DNA of 64,000 nucleotides from Gammaproteobacteria bacterium (GTDB lineage Bacteria > Pseudomonadota > Gammaproteobacteria > Steroidobacterales > Woeseiaceae). The position numbers were made by a program, and so were the translations under genes. The DNA lies in NCBI GenBank assembly GCA_024640305.1, contig JAHEFG010000001.1:139476-203475 (forward strand), in the 5' to 3' direction. The notes beneath the pieces are model-generated. The model had not been told where the DNA came from. It saw only the letters and a list, made by a program, of their open reading frames with translations, and searched no databases. Positions 54,291 through 63,856 of this stretch are shown here, one piece after another (the first letter of the stretch is position 1; each line of letters opens with the position of its first letter).

Positions 54291-55774
54291 TTTGCCTTCA
54301 GGTCATCGCGCATCCTGGCATTCGGCGGCGGCTGATCCCAAATACGGCGCCCGCTGTGCTCGGCGGTTTCGTAGCGACTGAAGAAACGCTCCAGCTCAGA
54401 CATCAGACGGCCGCGCACTGATGCTGGCGGCAGATCGGCAGCATGCCGCTCGCCAAATGGATGCGCCAGGTCATACCACGTATCCAGAGGTGTCTGCTCA
54501 GCGTCGCGCCGGTAGCGGCGAACGAGTTTCCAGCGGCCATCGGTCACCATCCTTACGTTGCCGCGCTCGGCAAATTGTAGTGTTCGCCAATCCGTAGCTC
54601 GCTCACCCTGCAACAAGGTTCGCATCGACCGTCCTGGTCCGTAATCCGCAGCAGCAACTCGCCCCTGTGTCGCGACGTCCATGATCGTGGCGTGCAGGTC
54701 GACCAAATCGACCAGTTCGGCACGCGACTGGGCCTTGCGAAAGCCTTTATCGGAGCCGTACACGATTAACGGAATGCGGATCGTTTCTTCGTAGAAATTC
54801 GGTGGGTTAGTTGCATTGGTCTTGCCATAAAGCCCGTACTGGCCGACAAGCAGGCCGTGATCTGACGTGTACACAACCAGGGTTTCATTCATGAGATCAC
54901 GACCCTGCAACGCGTCCAGCAATCGACCGACCTGTTCGTCCAGCAGCGAAACGGCGGCAAGATACTGTGCCAGTTGCTCGACATGATCTTGCGGCGTTGT
55001 GGTATGTGAGCCGCGGTCAGCCAGCTCAGAAGAGCCGCCCGCCCTTACGATGTCGTTTGCCACCGGGCGATATTGCGAAACCAGGCGTTCCGGGAGACCA
55101 GCGAACGGCGCATGTGGCTCGGTGAAATTAAGGCTGATGAAGAACGGCTTGTCCGATTCCTCGTCGATAAAGCGGATAGCCGCCTCGGTAAGGAACCTCG
55201 CCTGCACTCCCGTGTAAGTCGCTTCTTCGCCGTCGCTCGAAAAACTGACGGTGCCACTGTGCACATACTGGTTCTGCCACCCTGCCTTGTACGAGTCGTA
55301 GCTCAGCCAGCGCTCGAAACCGGGCTGCGGCGGCTTGCTGTTGGTTGTCGCATGCCACTTGCCGAACAAACCTGTCCGGTAACCTGCTTCGGACAGCCTC
55401 TCTGACAACAATGTTTCGCCAGCCAGCCAGTTCGCGTCGTACTCCTCCTGCTCGCTCAGGAAGTCGTGCACTCCGTGCTGGGATGGCATCTTGCCCGTAT
55501 AAAAACTCGCTCGCGCAGCTGAGCACACTGGCGCTGGCGACATCGCATTTTCGAATAACACTCCCTGGTCAGCCAGCCAGTCAATATTGGGCGTTTCGAT
55601 CTGTTCCAGTCCGTACGCACCGAGCGCCCATTGCGCATGATCGTCCGCCATGACGACGACGATATTGGGGCTCGCCGCCGACTGTGCTATAGCAACGCCT
55701 GGCGCGGCCGCCAGCAAGATGGAGATGAAAAAAAGGCGCTCCCGAACAGGAGCGCCTTTAAAGATCTTCAGCAC
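54287..55774 (-). CDS. Secreted sulfatase 1
   Basis: A 495-residue arylsulfatase-family protein with signal peptide (FFISILLAAAPGVAIA). The formylglycine site is CSAAR at 84-88, the alanine variant of the C-x-P/A-x-R motif, so maturation of Cys84 is needed. Calcium/sulfate residues include VMADDHAQW, GKWHATTN, HAPFAGLP and YTSDHGLLVGQYG. It would cleave sulfate esters from polysaccharides or similar substrates. The upstream receptor ends only 11 bases before it, and that gene's terminator lies inside the sulfatase signal-peptide codons. The substrate cannot be named. Confidence 0.88.
   Translation of the reverse strand: MLKIFKGAPVRERLFFISILLAAAPGVAIAQSAASPNIVVVMADDHAQWALGAYGLEQIETPNIDWLADQGVLFENAMSPAPVCSAARASFYTGKMPSQHGVHDFLSEQEEYDANWLAGETLLSERLSEAGYRTGLFGKWHATTNSKPPQPGFERWLSYDSYKAGWQNQYVHSGTVSFSSDGEEATYTGVQARFLTEAAIRFIDEESDKPFFISLNFTEPHAPFAGLPERLVSQYRPVANDIVRAGGSSELADRGSHTTTPQDHVEQLAQYLAAVSLLDEQVGRLLDALQGRDLMNETLVVYTSDHGLLVGQYGLYGKTNATNPPNFYEETIRIPLIVYGSDKGFRKAQSRAELVDLVDLHATIMDVATQGRVAAADYGPGRSMRTLLQGERATDWRTLQFAERGNVRMVTDGRWKLVRRYRRDAEQTPLDTWYDLAHPFGERHAADLPPASVRGRLMSELERFFSRYETAEHSGRRIWDQPPPNARMRDDLKAN
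55732..55759 (-). terminator. Intrinsic terminator inside the sulfatase 5' coding region
   Basis: On the minus strand an 11-bp stem (AAAGGCGCTCC with GGAGCGCCTTT, plus-strand arms at 55732-55742 and 55749-55759) encloses a six-base loop and is followed by seven or more U. It begins 26 bases after the stop of the TonB receptor 2 gene and 15 bases into the sulfatase frame. It probably ends most receptor transcripts and limits read-through to the sulfatase. Confidence 0.85.
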
Positions 55775-55784
55775 GGTCTCTGTA

Positions 55785-58700
55785 CTAAAAGTCTACTCGT
55801 ATGCCGAGTTGAACGCGATACAGCGAATCCCAGGTATCGGGCAACTCGACCGGTGGTGTGAACGACGTGAAGTTATACGTGTTCGTTCCGGCATCGATAC
55901 CCGCGGTAACAACACCAACGGCCGAAGCAATGTCCTGCGTGTTGACGTAGCGTTTTCTGCCGTACTGGGAGTCGATCAGATTCAGCACATTCTCGATATC
56001 GAAGTAGACCTTGCCGGTAGCGCCGCCGAAGAACGGAATCTCCTGCTGGAAGCGAAGATCAAGATCGCTCGACCATGCCTGATCAAAACCACCCTTCTTC
56101 GCGATATAACCGCGCTTCAGGTCGTTCCTATCCGCCCAGGCAAAGAACGCATCCGTATCGAAACCGGGATCAAAATTAACCAGCGGATCGCCTACGCCGA
56201 CCGGAACGTAAAGCAGGTTACGTGCCCGGCCACCTGTGTCGCCAATGTCTCCGGAATACGGGGAGCCGTTAAACACGGCGCTGATCGGGCTGCCCGCACG
56301 ACGCTGGAAGAACGCCGTGACACTCGACTTGTAACCAGACCAGATTTCCTTGCTGAACGTCGACGCAATAACAAAGTTATGCGGTGTGTTGCGCAGCGAG
56401 GGCCCAACCGGCAGATTAACAATGTCTTCGGCTACAACAGCGCGGAAGTTCTCAGCCGCAGTGAACGAAGTACCTGGATTACCAATCTCCGATTCATTGT
56501 ATGCGTAGCCCAGGACGAGATGCAGCTGCGAAGTATCGCCCCACTCGAAGTTCTTCACGGCCTGAATTGACGTGGTGAACGTATGGCCGCCATTACCTGG
56601 TTTGTTAGTGAAGAAGACGTCCTGGTTACCACCGAAACAATCCGGTGTTACGTTGCTGAAGCCTTCACGAGGCCCATTGAACGTCGCATTACAATTCAAC
56701 CGAAGCGGATCGACCTGAGCGTAAGTTGGCCGACCGTCAGGTGCCGTACCGGATTGCGTCAGCGACAGATCAAGGAAATCGACCTGATCCTTGAGATCCG
56801 CGTAGATCACATCCAGCTTGACGTTCCAGTCACTCAGGAAATCATTGTCGAACGATGTATTGTGTTCGAGGCCGAGACTGAAACGATTAACGGTTGGCAA
56901 CTTGATGTTTGGATCTGTCGCATTAACCGCGCCCGCATTATTAAGTGCCTGCTGCTGTCCTGCATCGATAACACATTGCGGAATGCCCTGAAAGCTGCCG
57001 CTCGCCAGTACGTTCAAGTCAGCAGCGGTACATGTTGTCGGGCCGGCAAAGCCTGTCGCGCTGCCCACACCGAGTGCACCACCGAAGTTCTGGTAAGCGT
57101 TCGAGAACCACACCGTCGGGTCATTACCCGAGAACACGCCAAACCCGAGCGACATTCTCGTGTCGCCGAACTTCTCAGGCAGCGTATAGTTCAGGCCGAT
57201 TCTGGGCTGAACTGCATCCAGTCCGTCATACCCGACCTGGTTCGATATGCCGTAACGAGACACATAATTGGGGTTCTCCAACGGCAGGTCATCTGACTCG
57301 TACCAGTCGTAGCGCAAACCAAAGACAAGCTGCATTGAGTCGTTGATATCCCACTGGTCCTGCAAGAACAATGAATTGATATCCCGCGCGTAAATCGCAG
57401 CAGCGTCGTTCGGATCCTGCGTAAACGAAACACCAGAGCGAATCTCATAAGCTGTGCCCGCCGCCAGGCTTGCAATGCTATCGAAGAACACTGTGCCGGT
57501 TGCATTGATAATGAACAGATTAAAGACGTCCAGCGTCTCGTTCTCATAACCGCCCGTAATCAGGTGATCGCCGAGCTGATAGTCGAACTTGATTTTGAAC
57601 TGATCTTTCTCGGTGGCCAATCGGTTAGCCGAACGGAATGTGCCCGGACCGCTGACGAACTCCTGACCGAAAAATTCCCCGCCAAACTGTCCGGATCCGC
57701 CAATGGCTATACGAGGAATCGGAGTTACATCCTGAGCTTCACCACCGCCCAGCGGATTCTGCAGATCGACCACTTCCTGGGTGGAGTAGCGAACTTCCGT
57801 AGACAGGCGATCTGTCCAGTCGGAATAGAGCCTTAGAGCAAACGTATCCGAGTCTGAACCACGAAAATGGAAGTTATCCGAAAAGGTAAATTCGCCTCGC
57901 CCGGTGCCGATATCGTCACCAATCGTCGTGGTTTCTTCGAGACTCGAGAACGTACCTTCCAGACGATGATCGTCGTTTATGTTCCAGTCAAGGCGAGCAA
58001 ATATCCGTTCCGAGGTAACTGGCAGGTTACGAACAATATCACCGGCATCGCGCCCATAAGAGCTGCTCAGAATATCGCGAATCTGATTGACCTCGTCGAG
58101 GGTGAACACCGTGTCGTTCTGCGGGAAGGATGTGTCATCTGCCGCGCCAACCTGGTTGACCGTCGCCGTATCAAACTTCTCGTAAGACAAGTAGAAAAAC
58201 AGTTTGTCCTGGATAATTGGGCCGCTGATTTCAGCGCCGTAGTTTTTGCGCTCAAACGTGCCCTGATCAAATTTTGAATTGCCGATCTTGTCGCCTGTGA
58301 GGCTGTCATCGTTGAACAGGTAGAAGCCGCCACCGTGCCATTCATTTTCGCCGGACTTGGTTACCACGTTGACGTTGCAACCGCTGAACTGGCCATATTC
58401 CACTGAGACAGGGGCAAACTCGACTGCTGCCGCCTGCACCGTATCGAAAGGAATGGGAAACGTGAATCGAGCAAGGTTACCAGACAGGTTCAGACCGAAA
58501 GCGTCCGTCGCCCTTACACCATCAATCGTAAATGAGTTGGTTCGGCTCGAACCACCAAGACAACTAATTGCACCGGACTGGTCACCGCCGTCTCCGGTTT
58601 GCCCGACACTGATTCTTGGATCGATACGTATGATGTCGCGAATCTGGCGCTGCGTCGATGGCATGTCGGTGATCTGCTCCAGAGAAAAACTCGAGCTCGG

Positions 58701-59138
58701 TCCCGACGCTGTCGTGATCGTTTCGATCTGCGCCGCTGTGACTACGACTTCATCAATGCTGGCGCTAGCCATTTCCAATGTAACGGTAAATGACGATGTG
58801 CCTGCCACGTCCGTGTACAAGTCTGTAATTAGTACGTCTTCAAAGCCTTCGCTGCTTATCCGCACGCTGTAAGGACCGCCGGCACTGATCGACCGAATGC
58901 TGATAATACCGCGAGCATCAGCTGTCGCTGCGCGGCGGCGACCATCTCGAGCGTCCGTGACGGTAGCCGTAGCTCCAACGGCCGGCTGTCCGTCCGGCTG
59001 TAGTACCGTACCCTGAATGGACGCAGTGATTTCCTGTGCGGCCGCGTCTGTAGCGATCAAGACAAAAGGCACAGATGTCGCAATCGCAAACAGTAGTGCT
59101 GTACCGGCGACTCCAAACCTAAATCGTAATTTCCTCAT
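55785..59138 (-). CDS. Oar-like TonB-dependent receptor 2
   Basis: A 1117-residue outer-membrane receptor similar in plan to the one at 26086-29319. A signal peptide ends near DAAAQ, followed by a regulatory-like domain (SIQGTVLQPDGQPAVGATA), a plug (NSFTIDGVRATDAFGLNL, SGCNVNVVTKSGENEW) and a barrel ending RVQLGIRVDF, with the terminal phenylalanine typical of outer-membrane proteins. I chose the ATG at 59138, preceded by GGGGAG. Two sulfatases flank it, which suggests sulfated carbohydrate uptake; the neighbouring nucleotidase and adenosine deaminase leave nucleic-acid uptake open. Confidence 0.9.
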   Translation of the reverse strand: MRKLRFRFGVAGTALLFAIATSVPFVLIATDAAAQEITASIQGTVLQPDGQPAVGATATVTDARDGRRRAATADARGIISIRSISAGGPYSVRISSEGFEDVLITDLYTDVAGTSSFTVTLEMASASIDEVVVTAAQIETITTASGPSSSFSLEQITDMPSTQRQIRDIIRIDPRISVGQTGDGGDQSGAISCLGGSSRTNSFTIDGVRATDAFGLNLSGNLARFTFPIPFDTVQAAAVEFAPVSVEYGQFSGCNVNVVTKSGENEWHGGGFYLFNDDSLTGDKIGNSKFDQGTFERKNYGAEISGPIIQDKLFFYLSYEKFDTATVNQVGAADDTSFPQNDTVFTLDEVNQIRDILSSSYGRDAGDIVRNLPVTSERIFARLDWNINDDHRLEGTFSSLEETTTIGDDIGTGRGEFTFSDNFHFRGSDSDTFALRLYSDWTDRLSTEVRYSTQEVVDLQNPLGGGEAQDVTPIPRIAIGGSGQFGGEFFGQEFVSGPGTFRSANRLATEKDQFKIKFDYQLGDHLITGGYENETLDVFNLFIINATGTVFFDSIASLAAGTAYEIRSGVSFTQDPNDAAAIYARDINSLFLQDQWDINDSMQLVFGLRYDWYESDDLPLENPNYVSRYGISNQVGYDGLDAVQPRIGLNYTLPEKFGDTRMSLGFGVFSGNDPTVWFSNAYQNFGGALGVGSATGFAGPTTCTAADLNVLASGSFQGIPQCVIDAGQQQALNNAGAVNATDPNIKLPTVNRFSLGLEHNTSFDNDFLSDWNVKLDVIYADLKDQVDFLDLSLTQSGTAPDGRPTYAQVDPLRLNCNATFNGPREGFSNVTPDCFGGNQDVFFTNKPGNGGHTFTTSIQAVKNFEWGDTSQLHLVLGYAYNESEIGNPGTSFTAAENFRAVVAEDIVNLPVGPSLRNTPHNFVIASTFSKEIWSGYKSSVTAFFQRRAGSPISAVFNGSPYSGDIGDTGGRARNLLYVPVGVGDPLVNFDPGFDTDAFFAWADRNDLKRGYIAKKGGFDQAWSSDLDLRFQQEIPFFGGATGKVYFDIENVLNLIDSQYGRKRYVNTQDIASAVGVVTAGIDAGTNTYNFTSFTPPVELPDTWDSLYRVQLGIRVDF

Positions 59139-59447
59139 TTGAGCTCCCCTCAAGGTATCGCGATATAGAGCAAACAGACAATAAAGCAGCTGTTCACCCA
59201 ATGATTTTGTTCTTGCTTCCTGAATCTTGCGTCAGATCTTTTTCTTTATTGCTCGGTTGGCAATGTGCCAGCGAACGACCCCAATTTGGAAGTTCTACTT
59301 CCCAAGTGGAATCTAGAAGATTGTCGGGTATTCTGCAACAGAAGGAAACGAATACTGATTATGATCAGCAAGAATAGATAAATTCCTCAACTATACTTAC
59401 GCCTCTGAGCAATATTAGATGATGGTTCAACAATTGAGTGTAAATCT
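59139..59447. other. 309-bp divergent promoter region between receptor 2 and sulfatase 2
   Basis: No gene is seen. The region is AT-rich on the right (59340-59447), with TATACT at 59391-59396 as a possible -10 for the sulfatase, though no matching -35 is clear. A perfect dyad is described separately. Both outward genes have exported products, so joint control is likely. Confidence 0.45.
59288..59302. promoter_or_regulatory. Perfect 6-bp dyad between receptor 2 and sulfatase 2
   Basis: GGAAGT-TCT-ACTTCC is a perfect inverted repeat near the middle of the divergent gap, about 150 bases from each start codon. It could be an operator shared by both genes. I know no regulator with this consensus. 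Confidence 0.4.
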
Positions 59448-60836
59448 TTGAAAATAAAATCTATTACTTTGTGGCTGTTGCTTTTTACCAGTCTCGCCAC
59501 GCACGCAGCGGGACAGCCGAACATTGTCCTGATATATGTTGATGACCTGGGCTATGGCGATCTCGGTAGCTACGGGCACCCGGTGCTGCGGACGCCGAAT
59601 ATCGATTCGCTGGCAAATGATGGGCTGAGATTGACCAATTATTATGCGCCGTCCGCATTGTGTTCCCCCTCCAGAGCAGGATTACTGACCGGCCGCCACC
59701 CGTATCGAACCGGCATCAAGAGCTGGATTCCGGAAGACAGCGGCGTTTACCTGCGAGACGCAGAGATCACACTTGCCGAAGTGCTAAGAGAGGCCGGATA
59801 CGCGACAGCGCACATTGGCAAGTGGCATCTTAACTCGGATCTCGGCAGCCAGACAGAACCCCAACCAACAGATCAGGGCTTCGACTACTACTACGGACAC
59901 AATGCGTTTCAGTTACCGAACAACCATAATCCGACGAACATTTTCCGCAACAAGACTGCACTACCGATGCAGGAAGGCTACACAGCAGATTTGTATGCCG
60001 ATGAAGCCATCAAGTGGCTCGGGAAACGAGACGAAAATTCGCCGTTCTTTCTGTACCTGAGCATGGCAGAACCGCACACGTCGTTTGCAAACCCGCCCGA
60101 GTACAACCGCCTCTACGAACAATTCAGTGCGGGCGAAGTCGTACCCATTCCTAATGGTCTGAAAGAACCGCCGAAGGAGATGCTCATTCCGCGCGGTCCC
60201 GGCGAGTATTACGCCAACATCACTTACATGGATGCCCAGTTAGGCCGGGTGCTTGACTGGTTGCGTGAAAACAATCTTGAGCAGAACACTATCGTGGTAT
60301 TTTCGAGTGACAACGGTCCGGTTACGTCGAATTGGATCAACTGGTGGGAAGTTAATGCCTACGGCAGCACAGGCGGTTACCGCGGCCGCAAACACTATCT
60401 TTACGAAGGCGGTCTCAAAGTACCGACCATCATTCGCTTCCCTGGAGTGGTTGAGTCCGGCTCTGCCTCAGACGCCACAGTGATCGGCATGGATCTGTTT
60501 GTAACGCTTGCAAAGATTGGCGGTGGCAAGGTACCCGACGACCGCGCAATTGATGGAATAGATATCCAGCCTGTATTTCGCGGCGATGACTTGCCGCCGC
60601 GAAGCCTGTTTTGGGCGCTTGACTCTGTTTCTGAGCTGGAATTCGCCGTTCAGAAAGGATCCTGGAAGCTGCTGTTGGATCGGGATCGGGAACCGCGAGA
60701 GCTGTATAACCTCAGCGACGATCCACTCGAGTTTTTTAACCTGATGAGTAAAGAGCCCGGCAAAACGAGGGAACTCACCGATGAAGCAATAAAACACCTT
60801 ACTGCAATTGCCGATGACCCGTTGCGGCCAAACTAG
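59448..60836 (+). CDS. Secreted sulfatase 2
   Basis: A 462-residue sulfatase with signal peptide (LWLLLFTSLATHAAG). The formylglycine motif is the canonical CSPSRAGLLTGRHPYRTG starting at Cys72. Metal residues include YVDDLGYGDLGSYG, GKWHLN, HTSFANPP and SSDNGPV, and the C-terminus has the LYNLSDDPLEFFNL block common to arylsulfatases. The start is TTG at 59448, giving a lysine-rich n-region; no ATG fits the frame. It is followed 16 bases later by the adenosine deaminase-like gene on the same strand, so the two are probably cotranscribed. Confidence 0.9.
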   Translation: MKIKSITLWLLLFTSLATHAAGQPNIVLIYVDDLGYGDLGSYGHPVLRTPNIDSLANDGLRLTNYYAPSALCSPSRAGLLTGRHPYRTGIKSWIPEDSGVYLRDAEITLAEVLREAGYATAHIGKWHLNSDLGSQTEPQPTDQGFDYYYGHNAFQLPNNHNPTNIFRNKTALPMQEGYTADLYADEAIKWLGKRDENSPFFLYLSMAEPHTSFANPPEYNRLYEQFSAGEVVPIPNGLKEPPKEMLIPRGPGEYYANITYMDAQLGRVLDWLRENNLEQNTIVVFSSDNGPVTSNWINWWEVNAYGSTGGYRGRKHYLYEGGLKVPTIIRFPGVVESGSASDATVIGMDLFVTLAKIGGGKVPDDRAIDGIDIQPVFRGDDLPPRSLFWALDSVSELEFAVQKGSWKLLLDRDREPRELYNLSDDPLEFFNLMSKEPGKTRELTDEAIKHLTAIADDPLRPN

Positions 60837-60852
60837 ACTCCGGATCCACACT

Positions 60853-62253
60853 ATGAAATTAAAAATCGTTATCGTCGCACTACTGTTCGCTCAATCGGCC
60901 GTCGCGGACTGGTTCGATGATCTCAGAAACTCCGGCAACGCAGCAGACCTGTACCGGGTGTTGTATTACATGCCCAAAGGTGGCGACCTGCATAACCACC
61001 TGTCCGGATCGAATTTCTCCGAGTGGTGGTATGAGCTGGCACTTGCCCAGAAAGAACGCGGCTATCACTACTACACCAAGGTAAGGATCGAAAACTGTGT
61101 CGCATATGGCGGCAACCAGTTCGGTCGCTCACCCTACTACCTGATGTTCCGCAACATCACGGCTTTGCAGCACCAGCAACTCAGCGACTGTGAGAAAAGC
61201 GAGTACAAACCTCTGGAGCAACTCAACGAGGATGAAAAAACGGGTTGGCTAGCCAGTATTCAGCTCGACAAACCCTACGAGGGCCGCGAAGAGTTCTTTG
61301 GCACGCACTGGCCACGCCTCAACGTTCTCACAAAGAACCCCTGGCTCCAGGCGGAGACCCTTTATCGCAACATGCAGGCGTTTGGCGCAGAGGGTCTCAG
61401 CTATCTCGAGACTATGATCGCTGTGTACGGTTTTGCCGACCCCGATGGCAACACAATCACAGCACAACAGGTGATTGATATTCTCCGCGAGCGCTTGCAG
61501 CAAGAGGATGCTGTCGAAACCGGTGTCACAGTGCGGTTGCAGCTACCAATCCTGCGGTTCCTGCCGAGCGCCGAGGAACAGCTCCGCGGTGTCTATAAGC
61601 TGGTGCATGATAATAGCGACATCCTGGTCGCCGTAAACATGGTTGGTCGAGAAGACAACGACAAAGGTCATCCGCGACGCTTTCTTGCCACTCTCAGAGA
61701 TCTGCGCAGACAATACAGCGGCGTCAGCCTGTCGATTCATGCCGGAGAGGTCGACGAACCTAACAATCACGTCCGCGACACGCTGTTGCTGGGCGCCGAC
61801 CGCATCGGCCACGGCATCAATCTGATTAGCGATGACGACACGATGCTACTGATGCGACACGGCCCCTACATGGTGGAGATAAATCTGATCAGCAACCTGC
61901 TGCTGCAGTATGTAAACGATATGCAAGAGCACCCGTTTCCCGAATACCTGAGGACGGGCATTCCGGTCGCGTTATCGACAGACGATCGTGGCATGTGGGA
62001 TTCGACGCTGACCGACGAGTTTTTTGTTGCAGTTACGGAGTTCAACCTGTCCTGGGATGAAGTCAAGACGCTGAGCCGAAACTCACTTAAGTACTCGTTC
62101 CTTGCGCCACAATTGAAGCAGGATTTACTGCAGGACTTCGCCACCCGAATTTCAAAATTCGAGCGTGGCATGGAAAAATACGGGCTTAGGGAAACTGGCC
62201 CGATGCCGCCCACCCGTTCGTTCATTTGCAAACGCTACGAACTCTGCAACTAG
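60853..62253 (+). CDS. Secreted adenosine deaminase-like protein (ADGF-like)
   Basis: A 466-residue metal-dependent deaminase-fold enzyme with a signal peptide (IVIVALLFAQSAVA). The zinc-site motif GGDLHNHLSGS, the catalytic SIHAGEVDEP followed by ADRIGHGINL, and ALSTDDRGMW are all present, so it should be active. Export is uncommon among bacterial adenosine deaminases and resembles the adenosine deaminase growth-factor branch. It would deaminate adenosine or a related 6-aminopurine nucleoside before uptake, complementing external nucleotidases. I use the ATG at 60853, which starts the signal peptide; the open frame reaches 60808 inside the sulfatase gene. Confidence 0.88.
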   Translation: MKLKIVIVALLFAQSAVADWFDDLRNSGNAADLYRVLYYMPKGGDLHNHLSGSNFSEWWYELALAQKERGYHYYTKVRIENCVAYGGNQFGRSPYYLMFRNITALQHQQLSDCEKSEYKPLEQLNEDEKTGWLASIQLDKPYEGREEFFGTHWPRLNVLTKNPWLQAETLYRNMQAFGAEGLSYLETMIAVYGFADPDGNTITAQQVIDILRERLQQEDAVETGVTVRLQLPILRFLPSAEEQLRGVYKLVHDNSDILVAVNMVGREDNDKGHPRRFLATLRDLRRQYSGVSLSIHAGEVDEPNNHVRDTLLLGADRIGHGINLISDDDTMLLMRHGPYMVEINLISNLLLQYVNDMQEHPFPEYLRTGIPVALSTDDRGMWDSTLTDEFFVAVTEFNLSWDEVKTLSRNSLKYSFLAPQLKQDLLQDFATRISKFERGMEKYGLRETGPMPPTRSFICKRYELCN

Positions 62254-62311
62254 GCACCGCAACTGATCGAAGTTCGGTCAGAGCTGATCAGAGCAGAGCA
62301 GGAGTACGAAG

Positions 62312-63190
62312 ATGAGTACAGCTATCGACCAGTCCGGACTGAGTCAGGATGAAATCGATCGTTTCCAGACCGACGGTTTTCTACTGGTAGAAGACTTTTT
62401 TACGCACGAGGAACTCGATCGCTTTGGAGCGCTTGTTGACGAGGCAGTCCGCTATCGAACGGCCGACGATCATCGCGAGCTGTCGGACAAGAGCCTCTAT
62501 GAGCAGACTTTCGTACAGTGCATGAGATTGTGGGAGGATCATCCATCCATTAGCCCGTTTACTTTTCACCCGAAACTTGGCGCCGCCTCCGCAGCACTAT
62601 TGCAAACAGACTGCGTTCGACTTTGGCACGACCAGGCGCTCTACAAAGAAGCAGGTGGCCGCAAGACCGACGCACACCTGGATTATCCGTTTTGGCCCGT
62701 CGACAAACCCGACCTGGTTTCCGTCTGGATTCCGTTTGACGATGTCGAGCCAGGTGGTGGCATGATGAGTTATGTGCAAGGTTCACACACTATGGGTATC
62801 ACCCAATTTGTCGACATAGGAGATCTGCGCGGCGGCAAGTCCGTCGACCTGCTGCAAACGCCGGAAGTAGCAGACCGGGCATTGATTCCGGTCAGGGCAC
62901 CAAAAGGGTCCGCAATTTTTCATCATGCATGCACGATTCACGCGGCCGACGCGAACGACGCCAGCAACGTCCGTCGAGTTTTTACGATGGTCTATATGGC
63001 GGACGGCTGCCGGCGCTCCCGGGACGATGTGTACTTTGCTCTTGATCGCGACGGAATCAAGACAGGCGACCTGATCGTCGGGCCCGGACACCCCATCGCC
63101 TGGCCTCGCCCCAAGGATGATCTGCCTTCGCCGCCCAGCGAGATGGGCCCGAAAACCGGCTTTGGTTTTTCAGACAGCGACGAAGCCTAG
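62312..63190 (+). CDS. Phytanoyl-CoA dioxygenase (PhyH)-family oxygenase
   Basis: A 292-residue Fe(II)/2-oxoglutarate-type oxygenase. Iron ligands fit His122 and Asp124 in DAHLDYPFWP and the distal histidine in CTIHAADAND; FDDVEPGGGMMSYVQGSHTMG is the central double-stranded helix block. The ribosome-binding site AGGAG is well placed. Substrates in this family range from phytanoyl-CoA to ectoine and phosphonates, so the natural target is open. The 3' end overlaps the convergent HAD gene by 21 bases. Confidence 0.88.
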   Translation: MSTAIDQSGLSQDEIDRFQTDGFLLVEDFFTHEELDRFGALVDEAVRYRTADDHRELSDKSLYEQTFVQCMRLWEDHPSISPFTFHPKLGAASAALLQTDCVRLWHDQALYKEAGGRKTDAHLDYPFWPVDKPDLVSVWIPFDDVEPGGGMMSYVQGSHTMGITQFVDIGDLRGGKSVDLLQTPEVADRALIPVRAPKGSAIFHHACTIHAADANDASNVRRVFTMVYMADGCRRSRDDVYFALDRDGIKTGDLIVGPGHPIAWPRPKDDLPSPPSEMGPKTGFGFSDSDEA

Positions 63191-63856
63191 CAGCTCTGCA
63201 AGGTCGTTAATCTCGTGTACGACGTGATGAGTCTCCCGCGCTGACTCGCGGTGAGGGTTATACCAACAAGTGGCAATGCCGTAGTTGGCGCCGCCCTGGA
63301 TATCCGACGCCAGGTTGTCGCCCACCATCACAGACAATTCCCTCGAAGGGAAATCCAGCGCATCGAATGCGATATCGAAAATTTCTGTGCCCGGCTTGGC
63401 TGCACCAACTTCCGCTGAGATTACGACTGCATCGAAATACTCATCAATACCGAGTCGCTCGATACGGGCCCTCTGAACCTCACTCAGACCGTTCGTGATC
63501 AACGCCAACGTAGCCTGACCACTGAGTTGTTCAAGCATCTCGCGGGCACCGTCGTACAGATCTCCGTTCACCCCCAGCGCGAAGACGAAATCATCTGCCA
63601 TTTGCAGCGGGTCAGCATCAATATCTTCTTCGTCGACCAGGCGCTCGAAACGCCTAGTGCGCACTTGCTGCGGACGAAGTTCTCCTCGCTCCACGCCCGC
63701 CCAAAGCTCCAGGTTGATCTTTCGGTAGCTTTTGGAGTATCGCGCCGGATCATCCACACCGGCCGCGGCCATGGCATGCGCGAATGCCGCCTTTTCAGAG
63801 GTGTCTGAATCGAACAGCGTGTGATCCAGATCCAGTAAGAATGTGCTATATCGCAT
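63170..63856 (-). CDS. yjjG: HAD hydrolase, YjjG-like pyrimidine 5'-nucleotidase
   Basis: A 228-residue cytoplasmic HAD phosphatase. Motif I is LLDLDHTLFD (Asp9, Asp11), motif II is LALITNGLSEVQRARIERLGID, motif III is the lysine of EVGAAKPGTEIFD, and motif IV is VMVGDNLASDIQGGANYG. The cap and the TNG and AKP segments align with E. coli YjjG, which dephosphorylates dUMP, dTMP and non-canonical pyrimidine nucleotides. This suits the pyrimidine-catabolic content of the window. Symbol and substrate are by homology only. Confidence 0.85.
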   Translation of the reverse strand: MRYSTFLLDLDHTLFDSDTSEKAAFAHAMAAAGVDDPARYSKSYRKINLELWAGVERGELRPQQVRTRRFERLVDEEDIDADPLQMADDFVFALGVNGDLYDGAREMLEQLSGQATLALITNGLSEVQRARIERLGIDEYFDAVVISAEVGAAKPGTEIFDIAFDALDFPSRELSVMVGDNLASDIQGGANYGIATCWYNPHRESARETHHVVHEINDLAELLGFVAV

